Assembly: GCA_964517605.1 (NCBI GenBank)
Contig: CAZFCE010000021.1
Location: 1 to 64,000 of the forward strand
DNA length: 64,000 nt
From: J095 sp964517605
Lineage (GTDB): Bacteria > Chloroflexota > Anaerolineae > 4572-78 > J111
Direction of reading: 5' to 3'
Under the pieces are notes generated by a model. That model saw only the letters and a program-made list of their open reading frames with translations, did no database searches and was not told where the DNA came from. Position numbers and translations under genes: made by a program. Positions 9,501-18,100 of the stretch are shown piece by piece (position 1 is the first letter of the stretch; the number at the start of each line of letters is the position of its first letter).

Positions 9501-10065
9501 GCGTCAGGCTCAACCCCAGACGGTGGTGATGCCTTTTAACCTGGCCCGATGGGCCGAGTTTTACCCGGCGGCCAGCCAATCGCCGTTGTTTGAGCAGTTG
9601 CGCCCGTTGGCCGGTACCGGCGAAAGCAAGGCCCAATCGTCAGCCGGTTCAATCCGCCAAATGCTGCTCAACACCGAGCCGGGCCGGCGGCGGCAGGCGC
9701 TACTGGAGCAGCACATCCGCGAGCAGGTGGCTGTGGTGTTGCGGCTGGCCCCGGATCGGGTGCCGCTGAACAAGCCGCTCAAAAACCTGGGGCTGGACTC
9801 GTTGATGACGCTGGAACTGCGCAACCGGCTGGAAATCAGCCTGGATGTTACGCTGTCGGCCACGCTCATCTGGAATTATCCCACGGTGGCTGCCCTTACC
9901 CCGTTTTTGGCCGGTAAAATGGAGATTGCGCTGGCGGCAGAGGCCGTTCCCGTCGCTGACACCACTCCCTCCGAGCCGGCAGCGGACTTGGATGATCTTT
10001 CGACGGCAGAGGTAGAAGCGTTACTGGCCGAAGAACTAAACGCAATTGATGATTTGTTGCACTGA
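3532..10065 (+). CDS. PKS1: type I PKS, KS-AT-DH-ER-KR-ACP
   Basis: Monomodular polyketide synthase of 2177 residues with a complete reducing set. KS at about 18-440 has Cys191 (TACSSS), His327 (HGTGT) and His367 (NIGH). AT has Ser647 in GHSMGE and VASH at 747-750 with EIDVIQ upstream, a methylmalonyl-like fingerprint. DH has His947 in HRVQDAVVLP (Asp replaces the usual Gly of HxxxGxxxxP) and Asp1112 in LLDACFQ. A structural half-KR is followed by ER with LIHSAAGGVG near 1575-1585. KR has GTYLITGG near 1777, Ser1911, Tyr1924 and LND before the second D, so B-type. ACP has Ser2090 in GLDSLM. ATG 3532 is preferred over GTG 3496 because of AAGGAGG 7 nt upstream. It lacks the N-terminal coiled coil that the other six PKS carry, so it should act first, yet it has no loading AT-ACP and its KS keeps Cys. 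The C-terminal LSTAEVEALL tail is a docking helix. Confidence 0.95.
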   Translation: MFQTAPGRAAGKPVSPPEPIAIIGIGCRYPGGVNSPATFWQLLCQEIDAITDMPADSIRFDVGAFYHPTPATPGKVITKKGGFLEHLDQFDAHFFGISPREADRLDPQQRLLLEVAWEALEDAGLVPPKLAGSQTGVFIGMWTNDYEDKIYHLSDDIDLYITTGSGRYAASGRLSYTFDLQGPSLTVDTACSSSLVAVHLACHSLWAGESTLALAGGVNLLLEPQISIGYSRSKMLSPDGRCKFGDAQANGYVRSEGVGLVVLKPLAQAVADHDPIYALIRGSAVNNDGRSSELLVAPGVKTQINMLRQVYHQAGVDTGQVSYIEAHGTGTRVGDPVELEALGAVLAENRPAGHLCRIGSVKTNIGHTEASSGVAGLIKTALSLKHRIIPASLHFKEPNPNIPWSKIPLQIQQTTTPWPEQAGPIFAGVNSFGVTGTNAHIVLQDPPISPAKELHAALSEQTYLIPLSAHTPEALRAMVRACVALFESRRDKADELTDLVYSMAVRRTHHDHRLALIGANPGEIAGALASFLNGELRPEVIVGSKEGVIQPKVVFVFPGQGAQWLGMGRQLLAAEPVFARSLAQCEQAMRPWVNWSLVEQLGLNETDPGYCLAEIDVIQPTLLSIEIALAELWRSWGIEPAAVIGHSMGEVAAAYIAGALSLADAMRIICCRSRLLRRTSGQGAMAVVELSVEEAQAALAGYEDKLAVAVSNSPRSTVLSGDPAALAEVIRQLEAQQVFCRFIKVDVASHSPQMNSLKNDLRAELAGVQPHPATIPIYSTALGAVIDGADCGPDYWVQNLRQPVLFSKMVQQLLAGDHTIFIEMSPHPILLPAVQQGFQHAGVTGVVVSSLRREQAEQAAMLAGLGQLYVLGCPVAWERLYPAGQYLPLPLYPWQRERFWYDAPAARQSQVRPGRHPFLQAYLPAATGQHLWEGEISLEQFAYLADHRVQDAVVLPAAVYLELILAAAVEVFGPGPYLVEKVTFDAALTLVKEQPQRVQVVLSPDLPGAFACRFFSRPANQPAAAWNLHGGALVRPQTDPSPCPVSPPVTLAESSATAGAEHYQLMAARGLNYGPAFQGVTRFWSQPALGAVAAQLQPAGNDGYFLPPALLDACFQLVVAVLAAPAGETLLPVGLERWQLYGSIVPGYAYRGYAVCRPEAGPLTGDVLLLDETGQVVAAAQGLRFESIGVNASPVPADWFYQIDWQPLPPAAPAGKTTGAWLVLADQQGVGRQLAAQLTALGEDCVLALPGADNLRLEPDVYQINPTGPAAFGLVLAARLLYRGVVYLWGLNSQSPEDETGWLGAVYLVQALAQAETTGPAGRLWLVTGGAQAVGQTTGPLAVAQAPLWGLGRVIAQEHANLRCTCLDLSPAGQPPEIEALVAELRTDSPEDQVALRAGGRYAARLLSASFDDAVAAPVNLVEAAPGQPFRVTVTTPGLLDTLTLYPASRQTPGPGQVEIEVYAVGLNFIDVMKAMGIYPGLNPKLPVALGAECSGRITAVGAGVTDLQVGEAVLALSPSLEQTSLLSAYVTVPAGLVLPKPSNLTFEEAATIPITFLTAYYALYSLGRLSRGERVLIHSAAGGVGLAAAQLAKLAGAELFGTAGTPEKRAYLRELGFSQVMDSRSLAFAAEIMAQTDGQGVDLVLNSLAGEAMQQSLAVLRPHGRFLEIGKRDIYQNQNIGLAHFKKSLAFFAIDLARLITERPAVVMSLWREIMAHFEAKTLTPLPLQVFSVADVAEAFRYMAQGKHIGKIVISVHNQAVKLADTAGPAAIRPDGTYLITGGLGGLGLATARWLAEQGARHLTLLGRRAPAAAAQNAIAAIESLGARVTVAQADVSVAGQVAAVLAKIEQDGPPLRGVIHAAGLLNDGSLLQLNRADFERVLAPKVAGAWHLHQLTRANQLDFFVLFSSVAALLGTAGQANYATANAFLDALAHHRRAEGRPALSINWGPWSEIGLAAARSDRGERLSSRGLGSIAPAQGLAALARLLRQAQPQTVVMPFNLARWAEFYPAASQSPLFEQLRPLAGTGESKAQSSAGSIRQMLLNTEPGRRRQALLEQHIREQVAVVLRLAPDRVPLNKPLKNLGLDSLMTLELRNRLEISLDVTLSATLIWNYPTVAALTPFLAGKMEIALAAEAVPVADTTPSEPAADLDDLSTAEVEALLAEELNAIDDLLH

Positions 10066-10077
10066 AAGGAACGTCGC

Positions 10078-13000
10078 GTGAGCAACTCCCCGGAACCCAA
10101 AGCAGACGCAACGCAATTAAAACGGGCGTTACTGGCAATCAAAGAACTGCGGGCGCGGCTGGATGCGGTTGAGCATGCCCGCCAGGAACCCATCGCGGTG
10201 ATTGGCATGGGCTGCCGTTTTCCCGGCGGGGCCGATTCTCCGGCGGCGTTTTGGCAACTGCTCCAAAATGGCGTTGACGCCATTGGTGAAGTGCCGCCCG
10301 ATCGGTGGGATATTGACGCCCTGTACAACCCCGACCCGACCGCGCCGGGCAAGATAAACACTCGCCAGGGTGGTTTTTTGGCGCGCGTGGATCAGTTTGA
10401 CCCGTATTTTTTTGGCATTTCGCCCCGCGAGGCGGCGCGTATGGATCCCCAGCAACGGCTTCTGCTCGAAGTGACCTGGGAGGCGCTGGAAGATGCCGGG
10501 CAAACTCTGGCGGGGTTGGCCGGCAGCCAAACCGGCGTGTTTGTGGGGGTGCACAGCCACAGCAATGATTACACCTGGTTGCAATTTGCCGCACCCGCCG
10601 AGATGGATATTTACACCGGCACCGGCACGGCGCACAATGTCATCGCCGGGCGGTTGTCCTATTTATTTGATTTGCAAGGCCCCAGTGTGGCAATTGATAC
10701 GGCTTGCTCATCCTCGCTGGTGGCGGCGCACATGGCGGTGCAGAGTTTACGCCAGGGCGAATGCCGCCTGGCTTTGGTGGCCGGGGTTAACCTGATGCTG
10801 TCGCCGCAGTTCACCATTGCCGCCAGCCGGATGCAAATGCTGGCCCCGGATGGCCGTTGCAAAACCTTTGCGGCGCAGGCTGATGGTTTTGGGCGCGGCG
10901 AAGGCTGCGGCGTGGTGGTGCTTAAGCGCCTCTCCGATGCGTTAGCCGATGGCGATTCAATATTGGCGCTTGTTCGGGGGTCGGCCATTAATCAGGATGG
11001 CCGTACCAACGGCCTGACCGCGCCCAACGGGTTGGCCCAGGAAACGGTCATTCGTCAGGCGTTGGCCAACGCCGGGGTTGACCCGGCGCTGATAACTTAT
11101 GTAGAAACCCACGGCACCGGTACGCCGCTGGGCGACCCGATTGAGGTGGAGGCGCTGGCTGCGGTGTTTAGCCAATCCGGGCCAAACCGCCAGCCCTGTT
11201 TTTTGGGATCGGCCAAGGCCAACATTGGCCATCTGGAAGGAGCGGCGGGCGTGGCCGGGTTAATCAAGGCGGTTTTATCGTTGCGGAATGGGGCCGTTCC
11301 GCCGTTGCCTCATTTTAAAGAACTGAACCCGCATATTTCAATCAAAAATACCCCATTGATGATTCCGGCAACGCTCCAATCGTGGCAGCCCATCGAGCAA
11401 AAGCGTTACGCTGGCGTCAGTTCGTTTGGTTGGTCCGGCACCAACGCCCACCTGGTGCTCGAAGAAGCGCCGTCACCGGCGGCCATCCAGCCGGCTGCCA
11501 ATAATGAGCGTGCGTACCTGTTGCCATTGGCGGCGCATAGCCCGGCGGCGTTAACGGCGCTGGCTCAAAACTGGCGCGAGTTTTTAACCACAACTCCAAC
11601 CACCGTAGCCGACCTTTGCTACACTGCCGCCGTTCGGCGCAGCCACCACGATTACCGTTTGGCGCTGGTGGGCAGTTCTTGCCGGGAATTGGCAGACAGT
11701 TTGGCCGCCCTGCCTCAAACCGGGGCGCAACCGGCGGCAACTGCCGAACGCAAAGCTGCGGAGCGCCGGCCCGGTTTGGTGTTTGTATTCCCCGGTCAGG
11801 GGTCGCAGTGGGTGGGAATGGGCCGCGAGTTGCTCACCCGGGAGCCGGTTTTTCGGCAAATTCTGGAAAGCTGCGAGCAAGCCATGCAACCTTACACGGA
11901 TTGGTCGTTGCTGGCCCAACTCACTGCAACCGGGGCGGAATCTCGCCTTGACGAAATTGATGTGATTCAGCCGGTGTTGTTTGCCATTCAGGTGGGGTTG
12001 GCCGGTTTGTGGCGCTCGTGGGGGATTGAGCCGGATGCCGTAATTGGCCACAGCATGGGCGAAGTAGCCGCCGCTTACGTGGCTGGCGCGCTCGATTTGC
12101 CCGCTGCCGCCCAGATTATTTGCCGCCGGAGCCAATTGATGCGGCGGGTGAGCGGGCAAGGGGCAATGGCCGTGGTGGGCTTATCCCTTGCCGCCGCCGA
12201 AGCGGCCATTCAGGGGTACGAAGACCGGCTGTCTATTGCGGTAAGCAACAGCCCCCAGTCAACGGTGTTATCCGGCGATCCCACGGCGCTGGCCGAAGTT
12301 ACCGGCCAATTGAGCGCCGCCAACGTATTTTGCCGGCTCATCAAAGTGGATGTGGCCTCGCACAGCCCGCACATGGATGCGCTCCAGCCCGAGTTGCGCC
12401 TGGCTTTGGCCGGTCTTCAACCGCAGGCCGGCGCTATCCCTATTTATTCCACCGTAACCGGCCAGGTAAGCGACGGCGCGTCGTTTGATGCCGATTATTG
12501 GGCACGCAATCTGCGCCAGCCGGTGTTGTTTGCCACCATGATTCAGCAATTGATTGAGGCCGGTCACACTGCTTTTGTTGAAGTTAGCGCCCATCCCATC
12601 CTTGTATCGGCCATTGAAGAAACTCTGCACCACATGAGTCGCAACGGCCACACCGTGGCTTCATTGCAGCGGGAACAACCGGAGCAGGCCACCATGCTGG
12701 CCTCGCTGGGGCAGCTTTACACGCTGGGCTGGCCGGTTAACTGGCGGCAGCTTTATCCCGCCGGCAATGTGGCGCAATTGCCAGCATATCCCTGGCAACA
12801 CGAACGCTTCTGGCTCGAACCCCCGGCTGCTGGCGGTTTGGATTGGGCGGGGGGGGGCGCAACCGAGCGTCGCGAACATCCGTTGCTGGGCCGCCGGTTG
12901 CCGCCGTTGGCTGCCTTGCCGGATAGCCACATGTGGGAAAACAAGCTGGATGGCTCGGTGCGCGCTTATTTGCCGCAAATTGGTGTGGCCGAAGCCGCCG

Positions 13001-15117
13001 CTTGGCCGCCGCAGCTTTACGCCCAAATGGTTTTGGCCGCCGCAAATGCCATTTTTGGCGCAAAATTACACCGGCTGGCCGAATTGGTTTTGCATACGCC
13101 GCTGGCTTTAACCGCATCGGTTGAGCCGGTATTGCAACTGGTTTTAACCGGCCCATCAGCCGGCGGCGAAGCCTCGTTTCAAATTCACAGCCGCACCCAG
13201 AACAGCACCGATTGGCAACTGCACGCCAGCGGCAACATGCTGGTGGCGCAAACCGAAACTAACTGGTTGTATCAACTCGATTGGCAAGCCCGGCCCCATT
13301 GCCCGCCGCCCGCCGCTGCCGCTGGCCGTTGGCTGATTTTCAGCGATCAAACCGGCCTGGGCGCAGAATTAGCCGCGCTGTTGGCTGAACAGGGCATGGC
13401 CAGCCGGTTGGTTTTTCCCGGTGAAACTTACGTTAACCCCGGCGCCGGGGCGATTACCGTTAACCCGGCCCAACCGGACGACTTTCGGCGGCTGCTGGAT
13501 GATGTGCTGGCATCGGATGGCCCGCCCTGGCGGGGCGTGGTTCACCTGTGGGCCATCACTCCGGCGGCGCAGGAGCCGCTGCCGGCTCAGTTGCAGAGTT
13601 GCGGCAGCGTGTTGCCTATAACGCAGGCTTTGGCCGGGCGGCCCAACGCGCCCCGGTTGTGGCTGGTTACGCAAGGCAGCCAACCGGTTGAGCCAATAAC
13701 GCCCCATCTGGCCGTGGAGCAATCAACGTTGTGGGGGTTGGGGCGGGTAATTGCCCTGGAACAGCCTGATTTGTGGGGCGGTCTGGTTGACCTTGACCCG
13801 GCATCTCCGGCGGTGGCGGCGCTACTGGCCGAAATTACCGCGCCGGATGGCGAAACCCAGTTGGCGTTTCGGGCGGGGCAGCGTTATGTGGCCCGGCTGG
13901 CGCAGCAAGCGCCGCCGCCGGCTCTGGCCCCGTTCCGTTGCCGCGCCGATGGCACTTACCTGATTACCGGCGGCCTGGGCGGGCTGGGGTTGGAGGTGGC
14001 GTTGTGGCTGGCTCAACAGGGAGCGCGGTCGTTGGCGTTGCTGGGCCGCCGCCCCCCCACTGACCGGGTAAAAGCGATTCTGGCTCAATTGGAACAAACC
14101 GGGGTCCGGGTATCAATTTTTTCAACCGATGTGGCCCAACCCGAACAGTTGGCGGCAACGCTGGCCGAAATTGACCGGCGGTTGCCCCCGTTGTGCGGCA
14201 TTTTTCACGCCGCCGGAGTGCTTGATGATGGCGTGCTTACCGCTCAAACCTGGGCGCGGTTTACCACCGTACTGGCGGCCAAAGTGGCCGGAGCCTGGCA
14301 TCTGCACCGCCTCACCCGCGAGCGCCCGCTGGATTGCTTTGTGCTGTTCTCCTCGATTACGGCGCTGTTGGGCACGCCCGGCCAGGCAAATTATGCCGCC
14401 GCCAACGCTTTTATGGATGCGCTGGCGTTTTACCGGCAGGCGCAGGGCTTGCCGGCCTTGAGCATTAACTGGGGCGTGTGGGCCGAAGTTGGCCTGGCTG
14501 TTCAGGCTGAACGGAGTGAGCGGTTGGCCCGGCGTGGTTTGGCGGCTATGACCACCGCACAGGGCTTGGCCGCGCTGGCCTACCTGCTGCCATCCCCAAC
14601 GCCGCAATGCGCTGTAATAAATATGGACTGGCCGGTTTACCTGGCTCAGTTACCGCCCGGCAGTTCCGCTACGCTTTTGGCCGAGTTGGCCGAAACCCAC
14701 CGCCAACCCGCCGCGCCGCCACCGGATGAACTGGCTCAACTCATGGCCGGTAGCCCGGCCAATCGGTTTGAAATTTTGGCCGGGTACGTGCGCCGTCAAG
14801 TGACCGAAATTATGGGCTTTGCCGCCGATTATCCGCTGGCGTTGGAACAGGGCTTTTTTCAGTTGGGGATGGATTCATTGATGACGCTGGAATTGCGGAA
14901 TCGCCTTCAGGCGGGGTTGCGCTGCGCTCTGCCGGCAACCCTGGCGTTTGATTATCCCACCATCGCTATTTTAACGCAGCATTTGCTGGAAACGTTATTT
15001 CCGGCGGCTCCGGCAGCGGATGAGCTTGAGCCTGATTTGGCCGATTTATCCCGCGACCAGCTAAAGTCGCTGCTTGACATGGAACTACAATTTATTGACG
15101 AGGAATTGTCAGAATGA
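10078..15117 (+). CDS. PKS2: type I PKS, KS-AT-(degenerate half DH)-KR-ACP
   Basis: Module of 1679 residues starting at GTG 10078, with AAAGGA at 10065-10070 and 12 bp after PKS1. The N-terminus is a short coiled coil (about residues 10-38) typical of docking domains. KS has Cys210. AT has Ser659 in GHSMGE and VASH ending at His762, predicted methylmalonyl. Residues about 930-1060 resemble the first hotdog of a DH, but the HxxxGxxxxP motif is absent and the second hotdog (YGPxFQG and LLDAxxQ) is missing altogether. The protein runs straight into the half-KR (LYQLDWQ). KR (GTYLITGG near 1292) has Ser1426, Tyr1439 and an LDD motif, so B-type. ACP has Ser1600 in GMDSLM. The expected outcome is a D-configured beta-hydroxyl next to a methyl branch. 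The last residues (LSRDQLKSLLDMEL) form the C-terminal docking helix. Confidence 0.95.
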   Translation: MSNSPEPKADATQLKRALLAIKELRARLDAVEHARQEPIAVIGMGCRFPGGADSPAAFWQLLQNGVDAIGEVPPDRWDIDALYNPDPTAPGKINTRQGGFLARVDQFDPYFFGISPREAARMDPQQRLLLEVTWEALEDAGQTLAGLAGSQTGVFVGVHSHSNDYTWLQFAAPAEMDIYTGTGTAHNVIAGRLSYLFDLQGPSVAIDTACSSSLVAAHMAVQSLRQGECRLALVAGVNLMLSPQFTIAASRMQMLAPDGRCKTFAAQADGFGRGEGCGVVVLKRLSDALADGDSILALVRGSAINQDGRTNGLTAPNGLAQETVIRQALANAGVDPALITYVETHGTGTPLGDPIEVEALAAVFSQSGPNRQPCFLGSAKANIGHLEGAAGVAGLIKAVLSLRNGAVPPLPHFKELNPHISIKNTPLMIPATLQSWQPIEQKRYAGVSSFGWSGTNAHLVLEEAPSPAAIQPAANNERAYLLPLAAHSPAALTALAQNWREFLTTTPTTVADLCYTAAVRRSHHDYRLALVGSSCRELADSLAALPQTGAQPAATAERKAAERRPGLVFVFPGQGSQWVGMGRELLTREPVFRQILESCEQAMQPYTDWSLLAQLTATGAESRLDEIDVIQPVLFAIQVGLAGLWRSWGIEPDAVIGHSMGEVAAAYVAGALDLPAAAQIICRRSQLMRRVSGQGAMAVVGLSLAAAEAAIQGYEDRLSIAVSNSPQSTVLSGDPTALAEVTGQLSAANVFCRLIKVDVASHSPHMDALQPELRLALAGLQPQAGAIPIYSTVTGQVSDGASFDADYWARNLRQPVLFATMIQQLIEAGHTAFVEVSAHPILVSAIEETLHHMSRNGHTVASLQREQPEQATMLASLGQLYTLGWPVNWRQLYPAGNVAQLPAYPWQHERFWLEPPAAGGLDWAGGGATERREHPLLGRRLPPLAALPDSHMWENKLDGSVRAYLPQIGVAEAAAWPPQLYAQMVLAAANAIFGAKLHRLAELVLHTPLALTASVEPVLQLVLTGPSAGGEASFQIHSRTQNSTDWQLHASGNMLVAQTETNWLYQLDWQARPHCPPPAAAAGRWLIFSDQTGLGAELAALLAEQGMASRLVFPGETYVNPGAGAITVNPAQPDDFRRLLDDVLASDGPPWRGVVHLWAITPAAQEPLPAQLQSCGSVLPITQALAGRPNAPRLWLVTQGSQPVEPITPHLAVEQSTLWGLGRVIALEQPDLWGGLVDLDPASPAVAALLAEITAPDGETQLAFRAGQRYVARLAQQAPPPALAPFRCRADGTYLITGGLGGLGLEVALWLAQQGARSLALLGRRPPTDRVKAILAQLEQTGVRVSIFSTDVAQPEQLAATLAEIDRRLPPLCGIFHAAGVLDDGVLTAQTWARFTTVLAAKVAGAWHLHRLTRERPLDCFVLFSSITALLGTPGQANYAAANAFMDALAFYRQAQGLPALSINWGVWAEVGLAVQAERSERLARRGLAAMTTAQGLAALAYLLPSPTPQCAVINMDWPVYLAQLPPGSSATLLAELAETHRQPAAPPPDELAQLMAGSPANRFEILAGYVRRQVTEIMGFAADYPLALEQGFFQLGMDSLMTLELRNRLQAGLRCALPATLAFDYPTIAILTQHLLETLFPAAPAADELEPDLADLSRDQLKSLLDMELQFIDEELSE

Positions 15118-18100
15118 AGATAACTCCCGAACATGCGGAAGATATCGAACAGTTAAAGCGGGCTTTGGCGGCATTAAAAAAAATGCGAGCCAGAGTTGAA
15201 GAACTGGAACGGGCCAAAAACGAGCCGGTAGCCATTATTGGCATTGGCTGCCGTTTTCCCGGCGGGGTTAATAATCCCGCCGATTTTTGGCAATTGCTCC
15301 GCGCCGGCGTTGACGCGATTGGCCCGGTTCCGCCGGAACGCTGGAACGCCGATGATTTTTACAGCCCCAACCCCGCCGAGCCGGGCAAAATGCAATCGCG
15401 CCGGGGCGGGTTTGTCGCTCCCATTGACCAGTTTGACCCCCAATTTTTTGGCATTTCCCCGCGCGAAGCCGCCGCCATGGACCCGCAGCAGCGGTTGGTT
15501 TTAGAAGCAACCTGGGAGGCGCTGGAAGATGCCGGACAAGTGCCGGCTCGTTTGGCCGGCAGCCAAACCGGGGTTTTTATTGGCATTGGGCTGAACGATT
15601 ATGGCCGCCTCCAAACGCCCGGCCAAATGCTCAACCCGGCCCTGGTTGACACTTATTCCATTTCCGGGAACGCTTTTTGTATTGCCGCCAATCGCCTGTC
15701 GTACTTGCTGGATTGGCGCGGCCCCAGCATGGCCATTGATACGGCCTGTTCCTCGTCGCTGGTGGCGGTGCATCTGGCGGTGCAGAGCTTGCGCCAACGC
15801 GAGTCGGTTTTGGCGTTAGCCGGTGGCGTTAACCTGATGCTGTCGCCAGAGACGGCTTTAACAGTGGCCAAATTTTTGGCCCCGGATGGCCGCTGTAAAT
15901 TTGGCGATGCCCGCGCCAACGGTTACGTGCGCGGTGAGGGCACGGGCCTGGTGGTGTTAAAGCTCCTGTCGCGGGCGCTGGCCGACGGCGATTCCATTTA
16001 TGCGGTTATTCGGGGCAGTGCCATTAACCAGGATGGTTTTAGCAGCGGCCTGACCGTGCCCAACGGCGTGGCTCAGCAGGCGTTGCTACGGGCGGCATTA
16101 CGCGATGCCGGCGTGGAGCCTGCTCAAATTGATTATGTTGAAGCGCACGGCACGGGCACCGCTTTGGGTGATCCCATTGAAATTAATGCGCTGGGCGCGG
16201 TGCTGGGGAGTGGCCGTTTGCCGGGGCAATCGTGCGCCATTGGCTCGGTAAAAACCAATATAGGCCATTTAGAAGCGGCGGCGGGCGTGGCCGGGCTGAT
16301 AAAAGTGGCCTTGGCGTTAAAACACGGCCAAATCCCGCCCAGCCTACATTTTGAAAACCCCAACCCGCACATTTCTTTTGAGCAGTTGGCGATGCGGGTG
16401 CAGCAGCAACTAACGCCGTGGCCTCAACAAAACCGGCCGGCCCTGGCCGGAGTTAGTTCGTTTGGGTTTGGCGGCGCTAACGCCCACGTTATTTTAGAGG
16501 CCGCGCCCACCCGCCAGCCGGAACCTTTGCCCACCGACCGGCCAACGTATTTGTTGGCGTTATCGGCCAAAGATGATGTCGCCCTTAAGGGATTGGCCGG
16601 ACGTTATGCCGCCGCTTTGGCCGCTCGCCCGGATATTTTGCCTACAGACGTTTGTTATTCGGCTAATACGCGCCGCTCTGCTTTTTCACAACGACTGGCG
16701 GTGGTGGCCGCCACCGTTCCGGAGTTAAGCGAAAAGTTGGCGGCGTTGGCGGCGGCACCGTCGCTGGTTGATGCTTCGGTTCCGCCGGCTGCTCCCAAAA
16801 TTGCGTTTCTTTTTACCGGCCAGGGCGCGCAGTATCCGGGCATGGGGCATCAATTATACCAAACTCAGCCCACGTTTCGGGCGGCGTTAGACCGCTGCGC
16901 CGAATTGCTCCAGCCCTATTTGCCGCAACCGCTGCTTTCAACCCTTTACCCGGCGGCGGGGCAGGCTTCGCCGCTGGATGAAACCGCGTTTACTCAACCG
17001 GCGCTCTTTGCGCTGGAATATGCGCTGGCCGAATTGTGGCGCTCGTGGGGAATTGAGCCAGGGGCGGTGTTGGGCCACAGCATAGGCGAATACGTGGCCG
17101 CGTGTGTGGCCGGCGTGTTGAGCCTGGAAGACGGGCTGCGGCTGGTGGCCGAGCGGGGCCGGCTGATGCAAAGCCTGCCGCCGGGCGGCGCGATGGCTGC
17201 GGTATTTGCATCAACAACGCGGGTGGCGGCGGCTGTTGCGCCATACGCCGATGCGGTTTCGGTGGCGGCGCTCAATGGGCCGGATAATACGGTTATTTCC
17301 GGGGCCGGCCCGGCGGTTGAGGCGGTGCTGGCGCAATTGGGGCAGGATGGCATTAAATCCAAACGGCTGGTTGTTTCGCATGCGTTTCACTCACCGTTGA
17401 TGGAGCCAATTTTGCCGGATTTTGAGCGATTTGCCGGGCAACTGCAATTTCAGGCTCCTCGTATTCCGCTGGTGGCCAACGTAACCGGCCAGTTTTGGTC
17501 AGCCGGCCAACCGCCCACGGCTGCCTACTGGCGGCAGCATGCCCGCGCCGCCGTGCAGTTTGCTGCCTCAATTGAAACCCTGGCGCAACAGGGGTTTAAT
17601 CTATTTTTGGAAATCGGCCCCAATCCGGTGTTGCTGGGCATGGGGCGGCGCTGCCTGCCCGAAGATAACGGCCTGTGGCTGCCTTCGCTCCGGGCCGGCC
17701 ACGATGATTGGCCGCAACTGTTATCCAGCCTGGCGGCGTTGTACACCCACGGGGTTGAAGTGGACTGGAATGGTTTTGAGCGGGATTATCGCGCCGGTCG
17801 CCGGTTTGTGTCACTGCCCACGTACCCGTTTCAACGGCAGCGGTACTGGTTTAACCGGGCCGCCTACCAAAACGCCGCCAGCCGGCTGGCTCATCGCGCC
17901 GGCCATCCGCTGTTGGGGTCGCCGGTGCGTTCTCCGGCCATGCCGGGAGTGCTATTCGAAACCAAACTCAGTTCGCAGGAAACGCCCTTTTTGGCCGACC
18001 ATTGCGTGTACGGCGTACCGGTTTTTCCGGCAACGGCCTTCATCGAAATGGCGCTGGCCGGCGCAAACCAGATGTGGGGGCCGGGGAGTGCTGCTCTTAA

